The notes under the pieces are model-generated. The model worked only from the letters and a program-made list of their open reading frames with translations. It was not told the origin of the DNA and made no database searches. The translations under genes were made by a program, and so were the position numbers. From Chytriomyces cf. hyalinus JEL632 (lineage: Eukaryota; Chytridiomycota; Chytridiomycetes; Chytridiales; Chytriomycetaceae), in the NCBI GenBank assembly GCA_025435555.1, contig JAIWWG010000015.1:186001-250000 (forward strand): a stretch of 64,000 nt of DNA. Direction: 5' to 3'. The first letter of the stretch is position 1; the number at the start of each line of letters is the position of its first letter. Shown piece by piece: positions 11,458 to 22,540 of the stretch.

Positions 11458-14400
11458 ATGGAATCTCGCGTTTTATCCCTTCAAAAACAGTCACAGGATT
11501 TGGAGCCTATATCTCAACCAGTGGTTTCGGGACCAGCTGCAAACCCGTTCACTGACGGACCAGTAAAAGTCGCTCGAGCAAAGACCGGGCCAGCCAGCAA
11601 CCCTAAACACTTTGATTTGGAACCACTGACATCAACTCTGGCAAATGGGTCTGAGCAAAATCGGCCCGTCAAGAAACCGCGTTCAAGTTCAGCCTACATA
11701 AAAACCCAGCGTAACAAGGTCCTCCTTCGCGAATTGAAAGACGGACCCGTTAGCAGTGCTGGCAAGGATGATAGTGACTCTGCATTGCAACGCAAGTATC
11801 CCAATATCGCCGTCGTGCCCACGGGAGCGGAATTCTCAACCGGTGTTGCCACTGTTGCAGTCGAAATCATCGATCCCGATGATCGTGGAACTCGGTATGA
11901 GAACAAGCTGTCTAAACCGCAGCCTCCGCACCATCCAAACACGGACGAAAATGCAAATGATTGCTCACTTGAATCCATCAACGAGTCCCAGTCGCAAAGC
12001 CACTTCCAAGTGCTTGATACCAACCTACCTCCTCTAATAAGCCGACCAGTGATTGTCAAATACGAAGCAAATGACTCGCTCCCGCTGCGCCCATTTTCCG
12101 CCGACGCAGCACTTTTAGTTTTAAAACTCGGCGTGAAAACGATGGACCCTGGATTATTGCGACTGCAAAAGCAACCAACGATAAAAGGCCCCGACGGACT
12201 GTATTTAAAGTCGTGCAAATCGAAAAGCGCGGAACCACGGATACCTGCGACACCCTGCCCTGCTGCCATATCTGAAGCTCTGACTCGGAGGGTCGATCCT
12301 TCGGACACTTATAGTTCTTCAAATGGAAGCACAATGGTTTTAAACCGCACTTCTGCGATACCTTCCGCGTCATCAGCGACCATTAGCGCTGAAACTACCC
12401 TTATGCTGCCACAAAATGCACCCAAAGATCCTGTCTCTAAAATTCAGTTTCTGGAGAGCGTCGAAACCATTGGAGCTTCAATCGAATTAATGAACACGGA
12501 CCGCGGATCAAATCGCATTATATTGAAAAGTTTAGACGGGGGAATGAACGAGAAACCCGCTGGAAAGGTGCGTTCTCTTTTTATGGAAAAATTTGAACCA
12601 TCTTCAAAGATTTTGGAAACTTTATCAGACAAAAGCTCCAAGCGGACGTTACTCTCCCAGCAAAGGCAGCAAAGAAAGGCTTGCGCCAGATGCGCGAAAA
12701 ATACCCACCCAAACAAGGCAACCGAATCATGAACAACCTGCATTGCCCAAAAAAGAGGACGCGCCAGCCAGAAAGTCAACCAAAGCATTGGCTCCTCTAA
12801 AAGTATCGAACAAAACATCTCTCGGGACTTCGTTGACTGCGTCAGAAGAAAATATCATTTTATCTGCGGCGAAAGTTTTGGCAAAGCAAGTGGAGCAGAG
12901 ACGGAGAATGTGGAGATACTCAAGCATGACCGAAGAGAAACGAATTGCGTACTTTAAAAACAGTGAGATCCGTATTTAGCTTTTCAAAAATCCAGCCCAA
13001 GTTCTGATGTAATTTTCTTGGCGCCAGAAATGCGGGTTGAGGAAATGATGAAACGCGTTCGACCAGAAAAACGAGTGGTTACCGAAACAAAGACCTTGGT
13101 TGATGAGTTACCAGTGACAGAACAACCGAACCAGTTGGAGCGTCCTGGTAAGTTTCTTGATTTGAAGCATACTTTTTGCGGATCCAGCTGCTGAATGAGA
13201 GTGAGTGCAGTATCCATCACGACAGCTCCAAAAGAAATTACGAAAAAGCCGACATCTTTGGAAACGTATATCGCTAGTTTGGAAGACACGCAGCCGCCAG
13301 CAAGACCCCTTCATGAACTGCGTGCCCGGTTTGTTAAAGGTCGGTGAATAATTTGACGGTTCATCTCAAAACGTGTTGACTTGGAAACCCTACTGCAACA
13401 GACTTTACAAAAATGGAGCGCCGCGCCATGCAAGAATACCAAAACTATTTTGATATGCAACTGCGAAGTGTGGATGCCATTCCTCGGAGCATGGTCCGAT
13501 CATTCAGCGTCGCTGAAACGCTAAATATGGCGTGGCGGTGCTACCAATATTTTCAAAGCTTACCGCATGCACTTGTACCGCACGCTGTGGCGCTCAATCT
13601 TTTGTTGATCTCTGGTGGGGCGTTAATGCTGTCTTACTATCGCCGCAGGCGTGCAGACAACTGATTAACGCAATGCCCGCTTTCCCAGAAACCGAATGGT
13701 CCCTTCAGGAAAAGCTGTATGAAATCCAAAAAGTTACTGCAAAGCTACCAAAGGAGACCTTTCTCGTTCTCAAGTCTGCATTCACGCACCTCTGCAGGTA
13801 TGGCAAGTCATCGCTGCTGTGCTTGAAATTGTTTGATCATCATCTGATAAATCAACAGAATTGCCGTCGCCCAAAGACTCGACCCCGAAAATCTCTTTCA
13901 AGCCGTGTCCAACACCTTCGCACCAGTTCTGTTTCGTGTGCCCTCCCGCCAAAACAGCATCTACCGCGAAGAAAAATACTTGGCCAAATTGTACCCCGAC
14001 ATTTCACAGCAGGACCGCGCCGCGTTTTCAACTACCCAAGCACCACCAGAATACCCTCGCAGCTATGATTCCTTGAGCAACTGGAAAGGTGACAATTCCG
14101 ACTGTGTGCAGCCAGATGAAAACGGGAAAGGTGGCCGGAGCACTACGACATACAAGCAGCGAGGAACTCAGGCATCCCGCACTGTTCGCGTGAGCATTCA
14201 GTCGGGGGCGTTGGCTTCCAGTGTGATGGGCTCCGCTGCAGCCCACGAGATTGATAATCTGTGGGACAGAGATCAGGCTGACGCGGGTGGGGATGCTGCT
14301 CGTGGCTTCAGAAGCGATTCTACTGCGCAGGCGTTGCAGAGGGTTTCAAGCATTCCGTTACCTGTGCTTGGTGCACCGTCGAAAAGTGAAGAACAGCCCG

Positions 14401-15311
14401 CAGAAGATTTCGACGAAAGAGAGGAAGAACAGTTCAATGAATGGGTGCGAAACCAGATGCAAGAAGCCTCGCGCATTTACAAAGAGCGCAAATGGAAAGA
14501 ATCCAACGAGAGCATTGCACCACTTGCCAACGCAAGTGCGAGTGCGTCCACGTTGGTGGATTTGACGTCGCTTTCTGCGAGCGAGTCGAACCTTGCACAG
14601 TCGAGTTTACCCGGCTCTCTTCAAGGCTCGCTCGGATCGCTTGCTGCTGGCCCCTCGGAACTTGGAAACTCGCAATCATTACTCGCGGAATCCCATGAAG
14701 AGAAGCTGGAATCCAGTTTCTACCTGGCACTCTCAGTCAAGGACACTCAGATTGCATCGTCGCAAATCACGGCACTGCTCACGATCCTGGAGGAGGAGTC
14801 CAATACATCTGTTCGCTCTACCTCAAGCGCAGATGCGCTTGTCCAAATGCCTGAGAACGTTGTCGCCGAAAGGTTCGGGTCAAAAACAAGTCAAAGAGAA
14901 ACCTCGAAAGTGGCTCGGTCAGAAGTGACCGCGTTGCTCACACCGACAGCAAGCCGGAGAGAAACTATTGTGGCATCGAACACGCCACGAGTTACCGCAA
15001 CAACTATTGGTGGAGACAGTTCAAGCAGGCGAGAAACTCAAACCAGGGCGCAGAGTACTGGGTATACAGCACGCGCTTCTACAAAGACCAAAGCGATCAC
15101 GCAATATGACGCGTCCCTCGACTTCAAAATTGAAAGTGAGCGCTCTCTTGCAACCGGCTTGTTTGCAGAGTACCGGTGCTCAACGGCATTGGGTGGGATC
15201 CTGGAAATCATTTTGCAGAACATGGACACTGTGTTTGACTGGAATATGCAGATTGAGCGGGAGCGGCATGCTGCAGCAGCGGTGCAGGATCGGCAGTCGT
15301 TGCGCCGATGA
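11458..15311 (+). CDS. RhoGAP-like domain protein
   Basis: Seven exons: 11458-12567, 12629-12962, 13028-13147, 13211-13339, 13402-13574, 13649-13797, 13859-15311. All six introns are 61-74 bases, GT-AG, and keep phase, giving about 1155 residues. Exons 5 to 7 carry a RhoGAP-like stretch (about residues 600-700): a QSLPHAL segment, then KLPKETFLVLKSAFTHLCR and a final AVSNTFAPVLFRVP, which match the second half of RhoGAP domains (LPxxN...LxxHL and NLAxxFxPxLxR). I could not place the arginine finger of the first half, so activity on Rho GTPases is uncertain. The N-terminal 500 residues and the Ser-rich C-terminus are disordered. Reading through intron 5 instead gives a short hydrophobic tail and a stop. 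Confidence 0.62.
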
Positions 15312-15484
15312 GACTTGTTGACGTCCCTTTTTTTCGAAGTAAAGCGTCGTTGACAACCAAAATGATCCAGTTCACGGCTATATTTTATAAACATTGAATC
15401 CTGTCTTGCCTTTCTGGGAACGCCTTCTCAGAACCTGCCTTGTGACATATGGGTTCATCGGTGGATTAGTTTTTAGAATTCAAA

Positions 15485-16482
15485 ATGGTAAATACATGCA
15501 CTGCTGACGGACACCCATCCGAACCTGATGCGGCATCCGTCCCCATCCACGCCATAGCTCTCTGTATGGCGCAAGCCTAATGCATAACACGGCGGACGAA
15601 TGCCCCTCTCCTGATGGACGAATGTTCAATCAGCTGATCTTCACTTTCGATTCTCAGGCCCCAAAAAAGACTGCTGAAGCCGCCCCAAAGGAAAACGTCC
15701 AGCTCGGACCTAACGCCCGCGAGGGTGAGAACGTCTTTGGTGTTGCCCACATCTTTGCGTCCTTCAACGACACCTTTGTCCACGTCACTGATTTGACTGG
15801 ACGTGAAACCATTGTCCGTGTGACTGGTAATTTGCCTTTTCTTCGTGATTCTTCTCTGCCGCCTCTCGCGCTTGTCGTCTTTGGACACCAGTGCTGGATT
15901 GTGCTTGGCAGGGAGCGGCATCGGTGCGTGGGGAGTCCTTTTTTGCTGGTTTGAGTGTGAGTGCTTGCTTGGGCTGTCGGAACTGGCATGAGGGGTGTCT
16001 TACCATTGGTGGATGAAAGGGGTGAATCCCTGTCCTCCTTTGGCGCGCCCCAACTGCCTCTTCTGGCTGCCTTTTCGCCAAACTCGTGCGAAGTGAGCAC
16101 TCATACATCGTCACTCAGATCGGCATGAAAAGGATGAAACCGTGCCTTTCCCCCTCCCCAAGAATGTTGTGCTGAAGTCCAGCGTTTTCCTCAATCAGGT
16201 GGTATGAAGGTGAAGGCTGATCGTGACGAGTCCTCTCCATACGCTGCCATGTTGGCCGCCCAAGATGTCGCTGCCCGTTGCAAGGAGATCGGTATCACTG
16301 CCCTGCACATTAAACTTCGTGCTACTGGAGGAACTGGATCCAAGTCCCCAGGCCCAGGTGGACAATCTGCCTTGCGTGCCCTCGCCCGTGCCGGCATGAA
16401 GATTGGGCGTATTGAAGATGTTACCCCCATCCCAACCGATTCTACTCGCAGAAAGGGTGGTCGTCGTGGTCGTCGTCTCTGA
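15485..16482 (+). CDS. rps14: 40S ribosomal protein S14 (uS11)
   Basis: Exons 15485-15487 (the ATG alone), 15658-15826, 16199-16482, giving 151 residues, the normal eukaryotic length. The protein begins [15 protein letters not shown] and ends in the conserved basic [10 protein letters not shown] tail; the whole body ([36 protein letters not shown]) is the standard uS11 sequence. It sits on the 40S platform and contacts 18S rRNA at the 3' end region. The first intron (170 bases) directly follows the start codon and the second (372 bases) is by far the longest intron near here. Splitting right after ATG is common in fungal ribosomal protein genes. Confidence 0.96.
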
Positions 16483-17320
16483 GTTTCTTTCTTTGTATAT
16501 CTTGCCGCGTATCCTTGGTCCTCTGAGAGGTTGGAGATGCGAGGTGACAAAGATGGGATGAGAGAGACGAGAGTTGTCTCAGTAAAGGCGTTGGTTCGAC
16601 ATAAATTATTGTAGTTAGTTCTCTGCTGTACATTTGGATTGCATCAGACGGACCTTCATTTGTTTGAGCAGATCGTACTTCCCTGCCCCATATTCACACT
16701 TGCCTCGTCAAGTTCCTCTCACCAACAACCTGCCGAATCCACTGCATGAACATGTCGACGTGTGTTGATGGCGCCGCCTATTGCGGGCTTTCTCTCAATT
16801 GACTGTCCACCTTCCACATCAAACAGCTGCCTTGCATTTGCCAGAACATGACTCTGCTCAACATGATTCCAACTGGATGCAACGCGCAGAATAATGCTGT
16901 ATTTGAGGAAGCGCGGAAGCACTATATCAATAGTGTGTGATGGACTGAAGCGCCACCTTGTGGGGTTGCGTTGAAGTAGGCTGGGTGAGCAGTTGTTTAA
17001 AATGAGATCAAGCTGATGGATGGGAGAGCATCTTTGATTTTGTTTCAGGGTGAAAACAAAGCGCGTCGCTGTCGCTGTCCACAGCTTCCCGTCAGCGGAT
17101 CATTATTTCTCTGCGGCAGTCATGGCTGCAGGCACACTACTCGATGTATCTTTGCTGAATTCCGTGTCACGGACAGCGACACAGCCGACTGCAAATGCGT
17201 GTTCATTTGCGACCCCAAAGGAGTTGAACCCTAAAAAGTGTTCAACTCACGAAACCCGAAAAAAGAAATAAAAAGAGCCGCTGTCTGCGACACACACAGA
17301 TTCACCAGTAAATACCAACA
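16483..17320. other. Region without a supported gene (16.5-17.3 kb)
   Basis: 3' end of the uS11 transcript and promoter of the next gene; a TATA-like AATAAAAAG lies near 17266. ORFs here are short and match nothing I know. Confidence 0.5.
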
Positions 17321-17383
17321 ATGAAACCCACTCTTCTCAACGCAATCATCATCGCAGCGACCATGGCGTCGCTGCCTGTCCTC
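17321..17383 (+). other. Signal peptide of the collagen-like protein
   Basis: Residues 1-21: basic N-terminus, hydrophobic core and small residues before LAQ, consistent with secretion. Confidence 0.7.
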
Positions 17384-18651
17384 GCCCAAACCAACGAGGC
17401 CTGTACCGCAGCACAGTCCAGCTTCATGACAACGGTGGCTGGATGTGGCATTGGCGGCAATGCTGATGCCACCAGTCTCACTCAGCAACAGCGCTCGTGT
17501 TTGTGTGCCCTGGCAGTCCCAGGTGGGCCGCTTCTCCTGATGGGCACCGCATGCCAGGGCAGTGCTCCCGTCGCTGACTCAATCCAACAGATCCAGGCCA
17601 TGTGTGCAACATCTGCCACTGGCACTGCCTCTGCTGCCGCTTCTCCTTCCTCTGCTTCTTCTTCTCCTTCATCACCTCCATCCTCTTCGCAATCTCCATC
17701 AGCACCGTCACCCACATCAGTCTCTGCCCCTGGTGCCGCACCCGGCTCCGCCCCAGCATCGATCTGTACTACTGCGCAGGAGGCATTCATGGCGGGTATC
17801 GGCGGCTGTCAACTCCCACCGAACGCAGACATTTCCAGCATTAATCCCCTGCAAGCACAATGTCTCTGCCAAGTTGCTGGCATCGGAGCTGGAGGACCGA
17901 TTGACGCGATTGACGCTGAATGTGTCGGACAGGTGATTATTTTTTTTTATTCTTGCGAGGTTGCTTGAAACATGGTTTTTCTAACGAGTTGTTCATGAAT
18001 GATTTTCAGGCTGATGTTCTTGCTGCAAGTCAGCGCGTTCATACTCTCTGCTCCTCTGCTAGGTCTGCCCCTGGTGCTCCTGCCGGTGCTCCTTCGTCTG
18101 GAGGACCACCTGGTCCAACGGGATCTTCGGAACCTTCAGGACCATCAGAACCATCAGGAACACGCACTGGAAACGTGCCACAACCAACTGGTCAACCATC
18201 AACTGGTTTTGAACAGGGCCCAGGCAGTGGCCCTGCCGGTGGTGATCCAAACCTTCAAAATGGACCAGGAGGACCAGGAGGACCAGGGAACGGACAATTT
18301 GGTCCTGACCCAAACCAACAGAATGGAGGCCCTGGAGCACCTGCCAACGGACAAGAACAATTTGGCCCTGGCAGTGGTCCCACTGGTGGCGACCCTAACT
18401 TTCAGAACGGACCAGGAGGACCAGGAGGACCAGGAGGACCAGGAAACGGACAATTTGGTCCTGGCAGCGGTCCCGCCGGTGGCGACCCAAACTTTCAGAA
18501 TGGCCCTGGACAACCAGCAAGTGGACAAGAGCAGTTTGGCCCTGGTGGCCCTGCGGGAGGTGACCCCAACTTCCAATCCCCGGGAGCAGGTGCTGAATCT
18601 GGAAGTGGATCGGATGCACCACACTTCATTAACCCATTTCGCGGAATCTAA
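17321..18651 (+). CDS. Secreted Cys-rich protein with two Cys modules and Gly/Pro-rich collagen-like repeats
   Basis: Exons 17321-17932 and 18010-18651 (intron 17933-18009, phase 0), 417 residues. A signal peptide (about 1-22) precedes two related Cys modules, each beginning C(T)TAQ(S/E)xF and containing a QCLC / SCLC element and a further Cys downstream, separated by a Ser/Pro-rich linker. Intron 1 falls within the second module. The C-terminal 180 residues consist of repeats built from QFGPGSGPAGGDPNFQNGPG and GGPGGPGG units. The module layout resembles small fungal surface proteins of the CFEM or hydrophobin-like type, but the spacing does not fit one named family. Likely an extracellular matrix or wall protein. 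Confidence 0.8.
18230..18560 (+). repeat. In-frame Gly/Pro-rich tandem repeat
   Basis: About four imperfect copies of a unit coding QFGPGSGPAGGDPNFQNGPG-like residues, interspersed with GGACCAGGA triplets coding GPGGPGG. Copies differ by substitutions and small in-frame length changes, as expected for recombination-prone coding minisatellites. Confidence 0.8.
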
Positions 18652-18752
18652 GGTTTTATTCCCACACTGAGCAATAAAACGATGCTATCCATTTGACATT
18701 CTATAGTCTGAGGGTGAGGTTGCAACTGTGATGGCCGGCAAACCCTTTTTGC

Positions 18753-19550
18753 ATGTTCAACTATTTTAAGTGTTCAAAATCAAAACAAATGAGTGAAGCT
18801 TGTCTCGCCGCCCAATCCAAACTGATTTCAAGCATCGACGCGTGCGGCATCGGCCCTGACGCAAGCCCAAGCACACTTACTCCGATACAGGCTCAGTGTC
18901 TGTGCGCTCTGACTGGACCCTTGTCCGCTGTCAGTGGCGCGTGCTCTGACGAGGTGTGGCCCCCTTGCCCCTTTATTTCACAGGTTGCTAACATACATTC
19001 CCTGTATCAGCCGAATGTTCTCGAAACGGCCCTGAGCCTGCAGCAATATTGTGCCAGTCGTACCGGAAATGAACCTTCGCAGCAGTCTCCATTTCCATCA
19101 TTCGTGAACCCACTGAATTCTAGTGGAAACATCGCTCGTCCCACTGCAACTGTCTCTGAAGCACTTTCCTCTGCGGCTTCACCCATATTATCAGCATCCC
19201 GATCACAATCAATCCCCGCAACAGCCACAGCATCTCCCTTCGCCCAAAGCAATGCTACCTCCGCCGCTTGTGCATCCCAGTTGACAAAACTCATCAACCT
19301 CCCCACAGACGCCTGTTTTATCATAAAAGGATCCACTCCAACTGCAGGGCAAGTCACGTGTTATTGTAACCAAGCTGGCGTGATGATGAAGGAATTAAGC
19401 GAGCAATGTGAAAAGGACCCTGCCATTGAAGCGTTCAAACAAAACTACTCGCCTATTTGTCTGCTAGTTAAAAGCGATGCATACCGTGTCACAAGCAGTT
19501 TCGCGGGTGCTGCTGTATCGGCGATTTGGGTTGTTGCTTTTCTGTTTTGA
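18753..19550 (+). CDS. Cys-rich GPI-type surface protein, apparently lacking its signal peptide
   Basis: Open from ATG 18753 (or 18789) to 19550. The first module (EACLAAQSKLISSIDACGIGPDA...QCLCALTG) is clearly related to the modules of the preceding gene. A 57-base GT-AG segment (18954-19010) has no stop and keeps frame whether spliced or not; removal joins CSDE to PNVLETALSLQQYC, as in the related proteins, so I treat it as an intron. A Ser/Thr-rich linker, a second Cys cluster and a hydrophobic end (SFAGAAVSAIWVVAFLF) typical of GPI anchoring follow. No signal peptide precedes the first Cys and only 101 bases separate it from the previous stop, so it may be a 5'-truncated copy. Confidence 0.6.
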   Translation: MFNYFKCSKSKQMSEACLAAQSKLISSIDACGIGPDASPSTLTPIQAQCLCALTGPLSAVSGACSDEVWPPCPFISQVANIHSLYQPNVLETALSLQQYCASRTGNEPSQQSPFPSFVNPLNSSGNIARPTATVSEALSSAASPILSASRSQSIPATATASPFAQSNATSAACASQLTKLINLPTDACFIIKGSTPTAGQVTCYCNQAGVMMKELSEQCEKDPAIEAFKQNYSPICLLVKSDAYRVTSSFAGAAVSAIWVVAFLF

Positions 19551-19961
19551 TTCGGACAGTTTGGTATTTCCTTAGCTTACTTGGAGATGCTTGGTTGCCT
19601 CATGCGCGTTTACGTTCATCACTCCCCGCCCCGCCCCGCCCCCCGCGGTCACATCCAAATCCAAATAGTTTATTAAAGAGGCTTGCATCTATCACTGGCC
19701 GGTGAGAAGATGATAGTTTGCATTTAACGTTTTGTCAATGTTACGGAATGGGCTCAGACAGATTCCGAGGAGGTCTCAGAATATTCAGAGGATAAGATGT
19801 TCTTTATTGTATTTACATCAGAGGAAGGTCCTTTACACCCGTGTTCTTGTCTTGGAATGTCAGAGAAAAAGATCGAAAGGTGATTAAAAGAAATGGAAGA
19901 ATTCGGAAGTCAGGGTTTTAAAGACTCTGGAAGTAATGGTTATTTACGATCCGATCAAACA
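19551..19961. other. Region without a gene, with a GC-rich run
   Basis: Contains a CCCCGCCCCGCC-type run at about 19623-19648 and AT-rich 3' flanking sequence. No ORF is supported. Confidence 0.5.
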
Positions 19962-20035
19962 GCTCGATTGGCTCAGCTGGTAGTAGCGTGGGGCTGTTAA
20001 CCTCAAGGTCAGTGGTTCGATCCCACTATCGAGCG
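19962..20035 (+). tRNA. tRNA-Asn(GTT): tRNA-Asn (GTT)
   Basis: Acceptor stem GCTCGAT pairs with ATCGAGC; anticodon stem TGGGG/CCTCA encloses loop CTGTTAA with anticodon GTT; T-arm AGTGG TTCGATC CCACT; discriminator G. No intron. A run of four T (20038-20041) just downstream can serve as the RNA polymerase III stop. Confidence 0.95.
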
Positions 20036-20783
20036 CATTTTGATCTGTTTCTGTGCCGTTTTCTGCAGCCACAGGTGCTTAAGTGTTGGGTGTTGTTGTT
20101 CATGCACACGAGCTGTTCAGCAAGGCAACCAAACCTCTCGCCTCATGGCCGCATGCAATTATCCGAGACGCAAACCAACCCTTTCCATTCTGCTGGGTGC
20201 AACAAAAACCATTCAGCGGACGAGCGTAAGCCAACTCAATCTCGGGATGGACCCTGCCCTTACGGCATGATAGTCTGTGGCCGTGTTCGCAATCGGACGG
20301 ACAAAACTCCCCAAACTGAAAACTGAATCTGTTCGCAACCCTTCCAAAATACGTGTTCAGCCGCGGGTGAAAAAGGAGAGTACGCAGTGTATGTCGTTGT
20401 TACCATGAAAGATGACTTGCCAGATGTAACAGATCTGCACTTGACTCCGTTCGTGTCTAAACCCGCAAGATTCCTTGACCAGGAAAATAAGTTACCGTAT
20501 ATAACAGATGAAAACCCGCGAGATTTTGTTTTAAAGGTCGCACGTTTTTTTGTCAGTCCGGACAATCAACGTGTTTTATGTGGCCAGTGGCCCCTTCAGC
20601 TGTGGTTGCGCAGATGACGAGCTTGCAGCGGTGGCAGCCAGGACACATCAACAGCAAGAGCGTAGCCTCGTCGAGAGCGATCGTCGTATCAGTTGGTTCA
20701 TGTGAGCGGCCCGTTGAGAATAAAGACCAAATGGTTTTGGAGACTGGGTCAATTTGCGGCTTGAGCGGTCAGACACAAAAGAA
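20036..20783. other. Region without a supported gene (20.0-20.8 kb)
   Basis: Upstream flank of the transglutaminase-like gene. ORFs of 76-112 codons occur on the plus strand but show no family features, and they are not needed as exons for the downstream gene. Confidence 0.45.
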
Positions 20784-22540
20784 ATGCTCAGCTTCTTTGG
20801 CTTCGGCAAGGCCGGCAACAACACAACCAGCACAACCACAACCACCACCACCACAAAGACCTCCCTCACGAAGCCAGACGTAGCAAAGCCCCACACTTCC
20901 TATGTCGCAAAGCAGGACCAAACCGTCACTGTCCAGTCCACACCTGTTGTGCGCACGATTGACGACGTTGATCAATGGCACAGCGCAATGAAACGGCTCC
21001 GCATTGATCAACTTGAGCAGGCAAAGAAAGAATCGCTTCGTCTTCGAGAGAAGGACACGATTGAGAAACTTGCGAAAGTGGACCAATTTGCGATCAACAC
21101 CCCAAAATCTCATGTGAGCTCAGTGAAGCAGCTCGCGGAGCACCTGACTACGCCGTACGAAGATGCCGTCTGCAAGACCAGAGCCATCTTTGCCTGGGTC
21201 TCAAACAATGTCGCATACGACGTGCAAGGCTATTTGTCCGGGAAGCGGAGAGACCAGTCCGCCGAAGCTGTCTTACGGGACAGGATCTGTGTGTGTGAAG
21301 GGTAATTAAGTTCTCGCATCATTCAACGTGCGTCTAATCGTCACTTCATGACAGGTACGCGAATTTGTTCCTTGCCCTCTGTGAAGCTGCGCCAAAAGTC
21401 TCCGGCCATGAAGACATCATTGCAATCAAGATCACAGGAGCAGCAATGGGAGCCGGAGTAGAAGCCGGAGACGTGTATGCCAACCTGGACTCGCATGCAT
21501 GGAACGCCGTCCAGATCCACGGAGAGTTCCGGTTCATTGAGTCAACTTGGGCCGCCGGAGTCATGGCCAACGGCAAGTTTGACAAACAGTATAACCCAGG
21601 GCCTTACTTCCTGGTCAAACCAACCGAGTTCATCTTCTCGCACATCCCCAAAAGTGACCCTGGCCTGCAGCATCTCGCCATTCCTCTGTCCCACAAGGAA
21701 TGGATCCAGTTGCCTCAGTGTGGGCCCGCTTTTCGTATCAATGGTATGCGACTCGTTCGTGCACGTGGGCTCCAAAAGACTACCACCGCCCTCCTTTCGT
21801 ACTTGGAAATCAACGACGACTTAGTCGAAATTGTTGTCGAAGTGGACGAAGAGAGACACGCTGCGACTGGCGGAGTTGTCCTTGGACACATCACGCACGG
21901 CAAATGCGCACCCATCCACGTTCCTGCTGGTCGCGAAGTTGTGTGGGTTGACCACCCGCCTTACAAGGACACGGTCCGCGATGCTGGCGGCCTTGCGCAG
22001 TCCATGATGGTGCATACCAGAAAATCCGAGACTCCCGGTAAAATGCTGTGGATTTTACGTGCGCATGTTGGGAAGGGCGACTTTGTTGCCAAGGTGATGG
22101 CTTCGATGGTCAGTGGTTTTTTTTTTTTTTTTTTTTTTTTTTTTCCTATAATACGGTTGGCATGCCGCTAAAGAGCTTCTTTCTAGGTTCCTGGAAAGAA
22201 CGCTTACTATCCGGCGCTCTCCTTCCGCGTGAAAAATACTGGCGCTGGGAAGCATGCTCCACCACCAACTTTGTTCGCAGGCTCCGTCAAAGTTGTCGAA
22301 CCACTTTCCGGAACTCTACATGTCGGGGAAAAGATCCGCTTCAAAGTGCAAGGCCCCCAGGATGCCATTGTCATGAGTCCGTCCAAACAAATCACAAAGT
22401 TCCAAAAAGTCGTTGGCAACGATGGCTTCCAAATTGCGGACATTGTGATTGATGTGAAGGGAGACTGGCAAGTGGGCCACGGGACTGTGCAAGGAAACGC
22501 GACGCGGTACGCGTTTGGCGCCAAGTTCCACGCAGCCTGA
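20784..22540 (+). CDS. Transglutaminase-like (Cyk3/kyphoscoliosis-peptidase type) protein
   Basis: Exons 20784-21301, 21355-22108, 22187-22540; phases fit, 541 residues. After a short Thr-rich N-terminus (a run of Thr codons), the transglutaminase-like core shows AIFAWVSNNVAYD, the nucleophile region CVCEGYANLF (Cys171) and DSHAWNAV (His220), followed by FRFIESTWAAG where the family usually has Asp-x-TW; here it is Glu235. The C-terminal part (from about 22187) is a beta-rich extension. Family members such as yeast Cyk3 act at the division site, often as non-catalytic scaffolds. Intron 2 contains a run of more than 20 T. Confidence 0.78.
22119..22144 (+). repeat. Long poly-T tract in intron
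   Basis: An uninterrupted run of more than 20 T lies in the second intron of the transglutaminase-like gene, between the 5' splice site and the likely branch region. Confidence 0.9.

Noticed and set aside
12600-12732. Separate hypothetical proteins at 11359-12732 and 12593-12979
   Set aside because: A 61-base GT-AG intron at 12568-12628 joins them in frame, so they are one gene.
15827-16198. snoRNA in the uS11 intron
   Set aside because: Some GATGA- and CTGA-like strings occur, but not in the right spacing or with terminal stems.
19623-19648. GC-rich CCCCGCCCCG run as a regulatory cluster
   Set aside because: It lies downstream of a stop codon with no gene it could clearly control.
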